Shown here in pieces: positions 45,286-58,013 of a stretch of DNA of 64,000 bases. Position 1 is the stretch's first letter; each line of letters opens with the position of its first letter. Made by a program: the position numbers and the translations under genes. The DNA comes from Rhexocercosporidium sp. MPI-PUGE-AT-0058 (lineage: Eukaryota; Ascomycota; Leotiomycetes; Helotiales), in contig JAGTJL010000005.1 of assembly GCA_020746875.1 (NCBI GenBank), forward strand, positions 2,170,001 to 2,234,000, given 5' to 3'. A model generated the notes under the pieces. That model did no database searches. It was not told the origin of the DNA and worked only from the letters and a program-made list of their open reading frames with translations.

Positions 45286-48200
45286 CTACTCCACCCCAGC
45301 GGAGACTTCTTCCTTCGACCTCTCCGCCAGCGTGACTTCTTTCTCTGTCTCCTCTTTCTCAACCATCTTCTCTTTCTCAACAACCACTTCCTTTGGGACA
45401 TCCAAATTCAGCTCTTTTCTCAGGTCCGGCAGGAAGCGATCTATGCGCTTCCATGTCTCGACCCAGAGCTTCTCTTGGGAAGGGTCTTTGCTGGGCGGGA
45501 CGAGGAATGAACTACTTGACATGACGAGGAGTATGTTTTTGAGACTTTCGAGGACGGCTTCTTCCTGTGTGGTTGTTAGCATTACATTTCCTAATGCTAT
45601 GTAGGAAGGAACGATGACATACCAAGCTATCACCTTGCCCACTGTTCATTAGCCTATCCATGATATCCAGAATCTTCAGCCAAAGATCTAGCATACCATC
45701 CCACTTAGACAACAAGGTCAAATAATGCAGGAAGATCTTGCTGAGCAGCGTCGCAGCTTGTACTCTCGTTTCACTCATGCCAACGGGATCAGAAGAGTAG
45801 ACTTCTGGTTTGAGCAGGCGCAGGATGAGCGGGAAGAGAACTTCTCCAAAGATGGCAGTCCACTCCTCATGTTCGCCTGTTGTTAGTTCGGGGGAGAGGA
45901 GAGAGCGTTGGAGAGAGGAAAAGGCTTGGTGGCGGACCTCGCGGCACGGGTTTGTACATTGCGTTGTGAGGGCGCGGAAGATGGGCGACCAGTAGGCGGC
46001 CCATGCTTCTTTACTTTCGAGGTGCGATTGTTGCATTAAGACTGGGATTCGGGTTGTGAGGGAGAAGATCATAGTAATGGCTTTTACGCCTCTCGCAACG
46101 GCCGCGTCGACCCTAGAATGTGTTAGATTTACAGTCTCGAGGCAAAAGGGCAAAAACTTACTGTGGCTGTGGTTGAGGTTTGGGCTGCTTTGGTTGTTGC
46201 TGACCTCTGCGGACTCTCTTATCTTGCTTCTGCTCAATTGTTGCACCAACACTTCCAGCAGAAGCGAAGTCATTTAGTAGCTTCACAGCAGATTCATAGT
46301 TGTCGGCCATAATCGTGGGTGGAGATCCAACGGCAACACCCTCTAGGATCTCAAATACGGTTGGTGCAGATTGAGCATTGCCTGTAAGATTGCGAAGAAC
46401 AACCCAGAAGTCAGGCGATGTCATGATCTCGTTTCTGAGTGGCCCAGGCTCTTTGATGCATTGAGTTAATCCTTGAAGAACGAGCGGCGCTGATTTTTCG
46501 AGGAGATCCTTCTTGAAGCTTGAAATTGTATGAAGCACAACCGGTACGCGCAAGTAATCGTGTTCCTGTAAAATGTCAGCCAAGGCTTGGCTTCATGGGA
46601 ATAGTGTTACTCACGTAGCTAGCGTGCAAGAGATGCAGGAGATAGAACATTGTCCTAGAGATCATGATGCTGTGGTAACTTCCAGCATGTCGCATAACAT
46701 TTTGCAAAGCCTCAGCCACATCAGCACCAAGAGCTGTCACGGTCTCCTTGTCCCGAAGCGCGAGCACTGTGCAAAGTTCTAACAAGTAAACCATTGCTGG
46801 GTCATAGACAGGTTCGCTGTTCGCGGATTTCTGACCATTAGTCGGTGCTGATGTATCTGTTTCCGATTTGACACTGATGACTATCGCTGATGGATCGTCG
46901 GGTATTTGAGCAAGGAGTGCTTCGATAAGCGGCTTCAAAGATTCAACAGGCATGTTTCTGAGAAAGTCAGCTTGAGTAACGAAAATATGTACTCTGGTAC
47001 TTACACGACATTGGCAAAAACATCCCCCATGTAGCAAGCGTTCACACAGTCCACTGTACATAAGGTGCTCTCTAACTCCTCATCAGAGGGCTCGGGTGGA
47101 TCATCTGCCGCGTAGCTGGAAATGTAGGAAGTAAATGCCGAGAAGAGACCAGTATCACTGGGTTTCTGACCACGATCGATGATTTGAGAAGGCGTTTGTA
47201 AAGGTATGGGTGAGATCTCTATGCGATTTGGTGCGAAGAAAGGTGGTATTAGAGAGTTGACAAAGAGGTTTACCCAGATGCGGACAATCTAAGACACAAT
47301 TAGTTTCATGATTCTGTCATTGTCAAAGACAAGGGGAATACTTACATGTTTCCAACTTTCGTTGATGACAGCTTCACTGCCAGTAACGACACGGAATAGA
47401 ACAACAGTCGCTAACTGCGCCTTGAAGTCACGTCCAAACTTCACTGCCAGCTCGCTGACCATAACGCTATTCTCGCCAACTTGGATCTCGGTATTGAGAG
47501 TGGTATTTGAAGGTGATTCGGTAGCCAACGAGGTGATGTAACTCAAACAGTACACTACTTGATCCACAGCCTCAGTCAGGCCGTACTTGGCCGCAATTCG
47601 AGCACACTGATCGAACCCAGTAATGACTCTCGAGAACACAGCATCGTCGCTTGCAGACATGAACACGTATGACAATGTAGCAACAACAGGCTTCCAGGTA
47701 GCTGCAAACATGTCCGCATCATAGATGTTCGTGTCACAAACAATGAGGTTGCCTGCAGACTCGGTCTTCAACAACAGCTCTTTCCAAGCATAGTCAAAAG
47801 CGTGTTTGTTGTCATGCTCATCTGGGAGAATAATCTCATTCGCCTTGATGGAGTCATAGATACTCTGGATATAAGCAGGTTCGAAATTGTTTCCACCATT
47901 GACACCACGCAGATTGTTACCAAACTGCTCCACAGTCATTCGAGAGCTGTTTTTGAGATTGGGATTATAGCTGTCTGTGTTCAGCATGAGAATAGCGTAG
48001 GTCAGGACGAAGATGGCATCTGGGTTTGCCATCGGCTCCGGGATTTTACTCTTGAAGTAGTGCTCTGCAAAAACAGTGACGATTCGCTCGATCAGGGCTG
48101 ATTCTCCAGGCAAACGACAACTCTCAACGACTTCTCGTAGTGCTTCGTCAACTCGCTTGTCATCAAAGTTGAAAGTGTCTATAAAGGCTTCCAGGATGGG

Positions 48201-50453
48201 CTCGTTGCCTTTCTTCGAAACGAACTCTCCAAACTGCTTCTTTGATATCCGAGCAGTGCCTTTCAAGAAAGTAGCTATCTGCTTGGCGTCTTGCAAGTCA
48301 TCAATGATGCCATGTTTATGCAGATACGCAAGTCCAGCTTTTGGACTCTCGTTGAATTTTTGAGCTCCTTGAATGATGATCTTCTTCCTTCGCCGCTTTT
48401 CACGGAGGATTTTCTGATCTGGATACCCCGCAAACTGAGGCTCATCATCAAGTCTGTCTGCGATGAACTGGATGTAGCCCAAAAGGGCATCCAGACACAA
48501 TGGCGGAACGCTGGTCGTGCTCCACGTCGCTGAATCTGGAATCGCGTTTCGAGACAGAAGTCCGACCATATCTTCACACAAGTCACTCCGATCGATTTCG
48601 CAGTCATAATTGATGAACAGCTCAACCATGTAGCTCGGTATCCGTGCAAGAGCTCCCACACTCTCAACCATGGCTTCTCTGGCATCGGGTTTCCTTGATC
48701 CACCTTCCATACCAAGTTTCTGTCGATCCTTGACGGGCACGGGAGTTGATCTCCCACTACTTGTTTGCGAAGGTGGTGGTTTGACAAGCTTGGGTGCTTG
48801 AGGCACACCGGCGTACAGAGACGGGTCGATCCCTGGTTCTCTCGGTATCTCAACACGAGGATGTAAACATGCAACCAAGTATGAGAGAAATAGTTCTTGC
48901 TGTAGCTTCAGAACACCCCTACACGTAGCGAGTAGCGTTCCAGCAACAATGAGTGACTCGTGGAGGATGGCCATATTATCTGATCGGACCAGTTGAAAGA
49001 GGTACCTGCAGAGACGGTCTTCAGCAAGTGTAGCTAATGAAGGATGTTTGCCAATTGAAGGTCCCGCAACTTCCAGGGCTACATCAATGATTCTTAGAGC
49101 CATGACTCTCATCGTATCGGCGTGTTGGCGATCATGGGGATCTAGCAAATCCACAAGAACTCGGAATAGCTCCCTTATGGACGGTAGCGAATATGGCTTG
49201 ATAGGCGCCTCATCGGATGTCTCTGAAGCAGGTCCAACTCCCATTTCTGAGCCATTATCCATGGACGTCGAACCAGAAAGAGCTCCGCTTCTAGCCTTGT
49301 CAAAACTTGATGATGGCCTCGAGTCTGTTGGCGGAGCTGCTAGAGAGGACTTAATCGCATCATTGCTATTCGCTGAAGGATCCATCTTGACCGTATCCAT
49401 ATCCTCCTTCGTCTTTTCATCCAGGGCCTCCAGATCATCTCCAGCTTCAATCTCCAGATGCTTTAACCGTTCGAAGATGACTTGGGTCATTTTGACCATT
49501 GATATTTCTGCCGAGCGTCGAAGCAGCTCTGATAGCCTGGCCTGGCAACACATGCTTAAACCAGTTTCCATCATCTCACAGACACTTTCGTCACTCAGTA
49601 GATCCCCGCCTGGGCCAGACAGCATTCCCTCCATAAGCTTCAATATCCGCAGGAGCACAATCTCGTCGGCTGCAGAATCACTGGCTTCAAATCGACAATG
49701 TGTAATTGCCGCAGAGAGGGATTGCATAGCAAGTGAGAGGCGAGGAGAATCGGGGCTTATGAGGTTGTAGGAGAAGAATTTGGTGATGGCAACGAGGGCG
49801 AGGGAGGTGATTGGGGCGGAGGTCGCAGATGCTTGGATGACCTGGAGAAAAGGATGTAATAGCGACGGCGTATCGAATTTGTGTATATCTGCTTCAAATC
49901 AGCACATAGCTTTCAAAAGTACAAAGGTTTCTTTACCTTTGCAGCCCGTGAGTTCGCGCCTCAATCGCCCAAAACCAGCCATTAGAGGATTATCCTGCAT
50001 GCTCTTCCCTTTCTTCCCTCGAAGCCCCCATCTATTCGCCAGCCCTCCATCATCTCCATCTGCGAGTCCTATGGAGGATCTGTTCTTCCCTCTTGTCTTC
50101 CCAGGTTCGTCTCGCGGTGTCGAAGGTCTGGAGCTCTGCAAGCTTGGGCTCATGGGGCTGGAGCTTCCTCCCAGGATAGCAGATACTGAAGAATGCGCCC
50201 ATCGAGCATGCTTCCGCATGGCAGAAGTAACTGTGATACATTCTGTGGTGATCAAGGCGACGGGGTCAACCGCCACGGAGATGGAAGCTTTCCTTGAGGT
50301 AATGCTCATGGCGCCGTTGTATCGCGGTACTCGCTCGATAATCCCGCTTGCTTCGAGGACCGAGGACGTGTCGGTATCGTGTACGGAGGAGGCTGGAGAA
50401 TAATTTATCTGTTCAGTCGCTTGCGAGTTCAAGGGGACGGCATCATTGCTCAT
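45286..50453 (-). CDS. Arf guanine-nucleotide exchange factor, GEA1/GEA2/GBF1 type
   Basis: Seven exons: 50453..49937, 49888..47346, 47288..47005, 46957..46615, 46565..46162, 46112..45623 and 45564..45286. All phases agree, giving 1619 residues. The N-terminal DCB/HUS region includes a Ser-rich insert and FINYDCEIDRSDLCEDMVGL, the conserved HUS box. The Sec7 domain (about residues 680-865) has the glutamic-finger segment CRLPGES (Glu near 768) and ANPDAIFVLTYAILMLNTDS. HDS-type helical repeats follow to the end, where the tail is acidic and Lys/Glu-rich. The family activates Arf1 on early Golgi membranes to start COPI coat assembly. All key Sec7 residues are intact. Yeast has two paralogues; filamentous fungi usually have one, so I leave the symbol open. 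Confidence 0.96.
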
Positions 50454-51167
50454 AATGTACTTGTAGACTGGCGCTGCATGGATCCCGCTTCGAAAGTATG
50501 AGTTTAAAAAAGAAGTAGAAGTTTTACTCTATGCAGTGGGCAGGTAGCAATCGACTGAAAATCGTGTCGTGCTATGGATGTCCCCTGGTACAAATGTAAA
50601 CTCCAAGACGTCTAATAAAGCCCGAGCCGCAAGGCTCTCAGGACACGTTCAATCCGTCATATCGAGAGCACGTGATTATCTTCTTGTGTCCACATCTTGC
50701 CCCTATTTTTCCGACAGCACGAGATGTGGCGATCTAGGACTAGATAGGCAGTTGCTTCACTAAGGCATCACTTGAAAGTTAGGGTTTGATGTTCAATATG
50801 TTCTCTCATTGCGCCGTCTATACTTTTACAAAACTCCCGCCCAAATTACTAACGAGGCAGGCTTGGCTGGCTAGACCATCGCTCCCATTTATAACAAGAA
50901 TGCTGATATCATCCTCAGATGAACAGCCTATGCAATTCCGAGCCCTGCACCTAATTGCTCAGCATGTCCGAAGACAGAGTAGTCCGCTGCAAATATAATC
51001 CTACAGCTGACCCGAAGGCACTCTCGCTTCTCAAAGGACTGAGGCTGAAAACAATCGAGGAAATCCTACACTTCTTAAAGTATGAGTCCAATACCTAGTT
51101 GAGTCAGTATGAGGTTGGCATCAATGTTGTGCAGGTTTTTACCTTGTGTGGTTTGTTGTCCTCTATC
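50454..51167. promoter_or_regulatory. Presumed upstream region of the Arf exchange factor
   Basis: 714 bp upstream of the exchange factor's start and downstream of ANP1's stop. No coding frame or repeat is recognised. Confidence 0.4.
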
Positions 51168-52855
51168 CTAATTGGCAGCGACTTTTGGCGCTGGCTTAGA
51201 TTCATCCTTGGTCTCAGGTTTGGCAGCAGGTGCTGGGTCAGATTTAGAAGCAGATTCAGCCGCTGCGGCCTCCGCCTTCTCCTTCTTTTCCTTCAATGCC
51301 TCAGCCTGGATATCGGTCTTGTCCTTCTCCCATTGGCTGTTAGGATCGGCGAACTGGTCCTTGATCTTCTTCATCCTTTCGGCACGCTCCTTTTCTTCGG
51401 CCTCGTGTGCTACACGTTCCTTCTCCATTTCCTGAATATGTCAGTGTTGTGTCTCGCCAAGTAGGTATAAGGTCCTTACCTCCATGTGACGAATGTCATC
51501 GACACTGGGCTCGTACAAATGCCAGATAGTATAGTGAGGTAATCCAACAACAGAGAATTGCATACGCTTAGCCATCTACCTTATGTTAGAGATGCTCAGG
51601 GCAAAAATAGGAGCTGATCTGACCTTTCCAAATCCTTCGGTTTCGGCGTGCTTCTCAAAACTGAATGCTGGGAAGTGGACTCCAGATCGGAAGACTTTTG
51701 CCTTTGCCAGAATACTGACACCTCCCACACCGTCAATGTCCATCTCCATATCAGGGTCACCATATGGGTCTCGAAGGTAGGCAAGATGGGGTCTCCAGGT
51801 AGCGTATTCCGCATATCCTTCAACAATAACAGCATCCTCATCAAGGGTATCTGCCAATGCCAATGCAGTTTCAGACTCCTGCCATGAATTCAGATCGTAA
51901 GGTTGTTCGCCGCCAAGCCAGTCTGGAAGGGGCCGCCAAACATCTAGAGTTGTTTGTTAGCAACCAGGTAGTCTAGGTTCCAGTTTATTCTACGAGGAAC
52001 TTACTGGGTACAATCACATCCTTGTTGTGTCGCATCAAGTCCTCCAGAATAGTGAAAGGGGCAGTCTCCACATCCACATCTCTCCAGTAAACCCAGCTGT
52101 GGTAGGGTCGCAGAGCAGCACTAAGCAGCCAATTTCTCGCCTGGGCCATCAACTTTCTTCTGCTTGCTTGTGCAGCAAAACCGTGACGACTCTCAACATC
52201 CTGGTTGACCTTCTGCCCAAAATCCTTCTCAATGATCGAAACCTCTCCAAACGGCTGCTTTGGGTCTTCATCGGCTTGTAGTTCCTCCAACAGCTGAGAC
52301 AATAGGGGTAGAGTCTGATCTTTAGAGTCGGAGACCAGAAAAGCCAGATCTATCAGGTGGTGAGGGTATGTGAAATTCCGCAGATGCCCAAAGAACATTC
52401 GCAGATGGGACTCGGCGTCACGCAAAGGGGCGCAAAGGAGGATCCGCTCTTCCCTCTCCCATCCTCTGGCCGTCCCCTGGACATTCGAAAGATCATAATA
52501 TCGTACAGTCTCCAGTTGGAAGTCCTCTCCTGATGACAGAAAGCCCAGGGAAAGAATTGGGAATATGGAGGCGCCGGGCCAAACGAAAATGAAGATGAGG
52601 AGAATTACTATGCACACAGAGAATCGAAATATAAGCTGTCGCCGGCGTCGAATGGCTCCAGGAGTTGTTCGAGGTTGGAATCTGCGCGGATTCAACGTCA
52701 GTACATCGTCTATGTATCGCACACTCGTTGGGGGCAGATTTCTTCAACAGCCCACGTCCTCGCGATGCTGGCGTACTCAGGGTCGTCATACCTGTGAGGG
52801 GATATTGAGTAGACCTCCTTCTCGCTCTTGTGTCTTGGGTATCCATTGCTCGCAT
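51168..52855 (-). CDS. ANP1: Mannan polymerase II subunit, Anp1/Mnn9 family
   Basis: Five exons: 52855..52725, 52681..52005, 51943..51624, 51575..51480 and 51431..51168, all in phase, give 495 residues. The first exon supplies the cytosolic N-terminus (RRRSTQYPLTG and GRGLLKK); starting at the GTG inside intron 1 would be wrong. A basic patch and signal anchor follow (about residues 53-78, RRRRQLIFRFSVCIVILLIF). The lumenal catalytic domain holds YYDLSNVQGTARGWEREERI, and WRDVDVE (about residue 244), the DXD-type nucleotide-sugar and metal site. The C-terminal tail (about 408-495) is a charged coiled coil rich in Lys/Glu/Ala. The family extends the alpha-1,6-mannan backbone of N-glycans in the cis-Golgi. 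The choice of ANP1 over VAN1 or MNN9 rests mainly on the tail and is less sure than the family. Confidence 0.9.
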
Positions 52856-54878
52856 GATGCCTGGGAAGCATCTTCAAAAGAGTGACTTGGGGAAGAAGTG
52901 AGGGCGTTGGAATGTTCGAGGAAAGCGACTTTGCCAGATGGGAGATTCGCGAAGGCTGACTCTCGTGTTCAACCCCTGGACGGTAGCATCGACAGGGATG
53001 GCTACGAGGCTTATCGTATGGTGGCAGTTTCTGGCGACAGATTTGGCAATCAAACCTCCTCCTTTGTCGTGTCTGAGGTGGTGAACGAAGCTGCCTTACA
53101 ATTCGAGGGTCGGCATTGGCATGAGGCGGAAACCAGATTGATGGTCTGAATTATTCTTAGGGGAGCCGCCGTTTTCGCTTAAAATAGCCTGGCTACTTGA
53201 AACAAACGCGCTGATGGGACCTTCAGGACAGGAACGCCTACGATGATCTCATCTGTCACGAAGTAATTCAAACAGTACCTAGCTAGGCTCAGGGGAACCG
53301 ACTTCCACTCAATGGGGGTCCTTTTCCTTGCTCCGATGCTTTTGCACCCCTTGTTCGTGCTTACACTCAGTCGCTCAGCTGCCGTAACTATTTTCGAGGA
53401 ATTAATGTACTTGCATCTGCCAGTGACAAGCCATTCGAGACGCATAGTGGGGCTGACTTCTGGCCTTTGCAACTTTCTCCTCAGGGGGCAGCCAAGAGCA
53501 CGGCAATTTAGACTTCAAAAGCTGGGACGAAACGAACTCGTGACATAGTAATTCTATTGGATCAATCTGACTATACTACTGCTCTTGTCTCTCTTCGCCC
53601 ATCCAATCGCAACCGGCAGTTCATCCTGTTTCCCTTTGCCAAGCACGATTCCTAGATTCAAGTCAGCATGTGCTGCAACCGAAAATCAAATTTAAATAGA
53701 ACATTGAGAAGTTGCTCAGATAAGCCAGTTTATTCAAGAACCCCGGCCGGCGACAGCTCTCTACACTACAAGACGCAGTGCAGAGAGCTGAAGCTCTGAA
53801 GCTCACAACCCCACAACATATCATCCCAATCAATAAATTGACTGGTCCTGTACGAGGGAGGAGCTCGGCCAAGACTCATTCATGGAATGGATAAGCTGTT
53901 GTCATCAGGGCGAAAGGATAAAAGTGAGGCCAACGAAGCTTACCTTGGGAGTGATGGTGTTGCGTTCTATTGAGCTTCGGTGGAAGGAGGCTGGGCATTG
54001 TCAGTAAGTTTCCCCTGACGAGTACAGATGACAATTGACAAGGAGCTTGAATGTTTTTCAGAAAGTTTTTGGTATTTTGGGTTATCAACAATGTAGTTCA
54101 GAAGCAGAACTGATTATTTTTTCTCATCAGGAAAACAGGAGCGGGTGGGAGTGATTGACAAGAGACTACTGACCAGGTATTGTACAGGAAGGCCAGATCA
54201 TGGAGCATGATGCAACTGATATATTCCCACGAGCTGCCTTCCTACTCACTACTGCTACCGCAAGAGTATGCCCTGATACTAGTGGTCCCATGTATAGTCG
54301 TTTCCGAGGCGCATGGCCGTGGAGAGGTGGTAGGTAGATCAAATTTTCCTGTACTGTTGCCAGTCAGCGCCCGCACAATCTCAAGAGAGGATGAGAAGTC
54401 AAAATATTGTGCAGTGCTTCAGATGGTGATGCATGTTTGTTCAGTGGCTCAGGAGATCGCCGAAGAACTGTTGTGATAGGAATCATCAGGAGCAGGAGGG
54501 GGAAAGAAATCCAGACCGGACTCACCATTGTATTGTTAGTGCAACGCAGACTGTGTCTTAGCAATCGAGAGGCATTTCCAGATAGAGCACCGCACTGGAG
54601 GGTTCCAAGAGCCTTAGAGTGGCGAACTGGAAGTTGCGCGTTGAGAAGAATATTGTTGTGGGAGGAAAGAGGCTGGAGCTCTCGTGAAGTTTTTTGAAGC
54701 GGTGGAAGGTGGGTTCGGGGCGCTAGTGTAGCGTGCACGGTCTAGGCGGCCGCTCTCTTGCTTTGACTTGAACTTAACTAATCCAATCTCTCGAGTCCCC
54801 AAATCAACCCCGAAAACCACTACAAATTGGAAAGACCTTAATAAGATATTATTACTCAAGGAATATCTTTAGTAAGAC
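52856..54878. other. 2.0 kb intergenic region
   Basis: Upstream of ANP1. Several short open frames occur on both strands, none with domains, splice support or protein-like composition. No tRNA T-loop with a matching stem was found. Confidence 0.4.
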
Positions 54879-55215
54879 ATGGCTTCACTCTGGCTGCTGG
54901 CTTTACTGATCACTGTTCCGTTGGTCTTGTTCGTTGGTATGAGACCCATTACTAACCTTCCCTTCTCCAGTTGCCATACCTTTTGTTTCCACTAACAGCT
55001 CTACAGCATGGTTGATCGTGTCTTCATGTCTTGGAGATTCTTTCAGAATGAGAGTCTCTAATGTATCAATCAATCCTCGTCGTGCAATATTCGACCGGAA
55101 CTACCTTAATACTGTCACGTCAAATGGCCAAGGCTCTTGGAACCAAATTGAAATGGACGACATGCTTGGAGAAAGTCCTCGCAGCTCTTTGGATTCTACT
55201 TCTGTGCGCCGGTGA
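54879..55215 (+). CDS. Possible small membrane-anchored protein
   Basis: Two exons, 54879..54936 and 55007..55215, joined in phase 1 (GTATGA donor, CTAAC branch site, TACAG acceptor, 70 bp intron), give 88 residues. The first 26 residues form a hydrophobic anchor or signal (MASLWLLALLITVPLVLFV running into AWLIV). The remainder is polar (NVSINPRRAIFDRNYLN and GSWNQIEMDDMLGESPRSS). The support is that the splice keeps one continuous frame and joins a hydrophobic head to a polar tail. There is no recognised family, so it is a candidate only. It is convergent with ELP4, whose stop lies 173 bp away. Confidence 0.4.
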
Positions 55216-55388
55216 TCTCGAGTCAAACGCCTTTGATATGCCCAAGTCTCGTCCCAAGTCCATCAAATCTACCACCCTTATACTGTATAGGCACGATTCT
55301 CCATGTATTTACAGCATATCACGACAAACCACTGTCACACCTCGGCAATACTTTTCCTGACCTAACCAGAACGCCTCTTTCTACCGCC

Positions 55389-56636
55389 TCAAAATTCGAT
55401 ATCAGCCTTCGTCGCCTTCCCATGATCATGTTCCAGTCCGCCTTGCTGAGCCTCCGAGTCTCCTTCAACTGGCGGTAGACTGAAAGGCTTAATGACTAGA
55501 CCCTTCCTTCTGCTAAGAGTAAAGGCCAAATCGTCACCAAACCCACTAGCCTCTCCACCTCCACCACCCTTCTCGTGAAAAATCGGTAGACGATGTATCT
55601 TCAGCATGCCTTGCGGAGGCTCCTCCTGGATCGTGGATGTAGGATTGGATTTTGTCGCCACTGCTGCAGATGGGAATGGTGCCAACTCCAGCACCCCATC
55701 ACTGAGGATTTCCACCCAGCGGGTCAAACCGGTGATCCTTGGGTAGAGGGTCAAAGGGAGTGTGAAGACCGCAGTCAGCTGAGTTGGGTACTTTCGAAGA
55801 AGTGCTCTCAGAGCGTGGAGAAATTGGAGGAGATGTTCGGGCTTTGCAGCTTCTATCGGGTATATAGCAGGAGAAAGGATGTTGGGGATAACAATGCGAT
55901 GGACGGTTGTGTTAGACGTAGCTGATATCTGAGATGTGACATGGGACAGGAAAGCTGTGAATGGAGACACTGTGCTATCTGTGTCCTTGAAGTCCAGATT
56001 TGGCTTTGTTGATAAAGGAACAAACTTCATGTTTGAAGGAGAAGGGAGAATGAGACGTTTGCTTAAATCAAAGTCATGACAGAAGATAGCCGTGCTTGTA
56101 GATGCTGAAGCTCCTTTCAGCTGTGATGCGCTCCTATCTGTTCATGATCAGCGATCAGGTGAATCTCGGTTGCCATTTCTAATGTGAAAGAACTCACCTC
56201 TCGAGCCGGCTCCAAACTCCCCTAGTCTTTCATATCTCCATGCGATCTTCATCTTCTCGTCATTCTGGCGAGTCTCCGTTCTCCTCGAAGAGCCATCCTC
56301 AACACTAAGTCCAGGTAATTCTCTTCCCCAAGCCTCACTCATTCCAAGCACATGGACATGATGTCCTTGGACGACACCCTCAGCTGCATAGTACCGTACT
56401 AATACACCAGCGAAATCAGTGGTACCGTTCTCCTCAATGAACAAAGACGTCCCCAAGGCAAGGCCCGAGTGCCCAGACAGCAGAGAATCAAGTGAGTGCG
56501 TTCCCGTTGAAGTCGTCAGGCGTCCCTCCAAGGGCGAAGGCCTTACGCCTTGTGGAAGACTTTGTTTTGTCTCAAATTGTTGGTTCGAAAGTGAGCCCCC
56601 TGACTGGGGAACAACACTGCGCTTTCTGAATGCCAT
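55389..56636 (-). CDS. ELP4: Elongator complex protein 4
   Basis: Exons 56636..56198 and 56137..55389, joined in phase 1 across a 60 bp intron, give 395 residues. The ATG at 56636 opens MAFRKRSVVPQSGG, the usual Elp4 start. Other recognised blocks are TSTGTHSLDSLLSGHSGLAL, GTSLFIEENGTTDFAGVLVR, and KIAWRYERLGEFG, followed in exon 2 by FCHDFDLSKRL and a RecA-like core containing RIVIPNILSPAIYP. Elp4 forms a hexameric ring with Elp5 and Elp6 in the Elongator complex, which modifies wobble uridines of tRNAs. A Gly-rich loop (EKGGGGGEASGFGDD) and a degenerate C-terminus are species-specific. It lies head to head with the RPB8 fusion gene, 70 bp apart. Confidence 0.94.
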
Positions 56637-56706
56637 GCCAAAAAGCTTGCTGTGGAAGATGAAGTTCAAAAGTCGGCTAATTATTTACTCTGTAGGTGAT
56701 ACAGGG
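56637..56706. promoter_or_regulatory. 70 bp divergent spacer between ELP4 and the RPB8 fusion gene
   Basis: Only 70 bp separates the two start codons, so the 5' leaders must overlap or start inside the neighbouring gene. A CTGTAG acceptor-like site sits 14 bp before the plus-strand ATG, so an upstream leader intron is possible. Confidence 0.55.
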
Positions 56707-58013
56707 ATGGATGCCGCCGCGGACAAAAGTAACTCCACTCCGGACCTCGACCTCGATGAAATCAACACTCAACTTTCTGGGCTTGAACTGGAAGAAAAGA
56801 CTTCAAAAGACGTTCCTACTTCTCTTGAAGCTCTAAAGCTCTTGTCTGCAACCACTTCAGAAATCAATCCTGGGGAGCTTCAACTTTCATCCTGCAAATC
56901 TCTATCTCAAAGTTCAGCCTCCCATGCTCCCGCCCCACCAAGCCTCAAGCGAGCGCGAAAAAACTGCTTGAGCATTGACTACTACCCCTCCGAGCTCAAA
57001 GCTCGCCTTGGCCGCTCTCCCTACGTTCCACCAGAAAAGCGACAAAAGACCTTCGACTACCACTTACGTGACTGCGCGGATTTGTTCAAGGCAATAATCA
57101 GGACCTCGCCCTATTCCGAAGCTATCACCGCGGCACAACTCTACCTGATCTACACCAAATACCCCATCGTCAACTTCTCACCTCCTTCATACCTCCAACG
57201 CCTTCTCGAAAACGCATTCGGCTTCACCCCTCTCGATCACGGCGCTCACCTGTACGGCTGGCATTTCAATAGCGCCCACGGCTTTCCCGATCTTTTCACG
57301 AGTCCCAATCTCGGCGACTTTAGCAACCTCTTCAAAATCTGTCCATTCCACCTCGAAGTATCATACCTCGAGATCCCAAACAGCGCCGTTGAACGCCCAA
57401 TTCCTCGAATTCTCACCAGCACTGCCCGACGCTTCGATCCCCTACGCCTCAGCTACGAACTGTACAGGATCAACAAGCGCAAGGAATTCCAGACCAAGGA
57501 AAGCAAAATGGCTACCGCCGGCGATTCTCAACTCTTTGATGAGCACTTCACCGTTACATCCTTTGACCAATCGAAATATGACCGTGTCGCGCGTATTGGA
57601 GGAACATCAGGCGACTCGCAGACCGTCATGACCCTCGACATTAACATTGAACTCTACCCCTGCGCAGTGGGCGACAACCTACACGTTGTTCTGGCAAACT
57701 CGCTCTCGTTGGATGGATCCAAAGATGATGGGAAGGGATGGAGAGATGTCAGTCGTAATGGACCGGGTGGAGAGACTACATTGGCGGATATGTTCGACTA
57801 CGTCTGCCATGGCAAGATCTACAAATTTGAGGACGGCGAGAATGGGGATTCGATGTGAGTTTTGGTTGAGTGGGGGTATAGTTAACTTGTATGCTGACTT
57901 TTTGTAGCAAGGCTTACATCTCCTTTGGTGGGTTGTTGATGGCGCTCGAGGGCCCATACAAGAAGCTTACGCCTCTTCGAGTCGACTATGTCTATCTTCT
58001 GGTCAAGAAATAG
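56707..58013 (+). CDS. RPB8: RNA polymerase subunit RPB8 fused to an unknown N-terminal domain
   Basis: Exons 56707..57854 and 57908..58013, joined in phase 2, give 417 residues. Residues 268-417 are a complete RPABC3/Rpb8: SQLFDEHFTVTSFDQSKYDR, LDINIELYPC, ADMFDYVCHGKIYKFE and, across the 53 bp intron, AYISFGGLLMALEGPYKKL ending in YVYLLVKK. This subunit is shared by RNA polymerases I, II and III. Immediately upstream, in the same frame and with no stop or intron, 267 codons encode an unrecognised protein: an acidic Ser/Leu-rich start, then SIDYYPSELKARLGRSPYVP, LRDCADLFKAIIRTSPYSEA, and FNSAHGFPDLFTSPNLGDF. The internal ATG (57508, context CAAAATGGC) is where normal Rpb8 starts. Either this is a true fusion, or one locus makes both forms from two start sites. 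Confidence 0.85.

Noticed and set aside
53179..53472. 97-codon minus-strand frame
   Set aside because: Short, no start context or family signal; probably chance.
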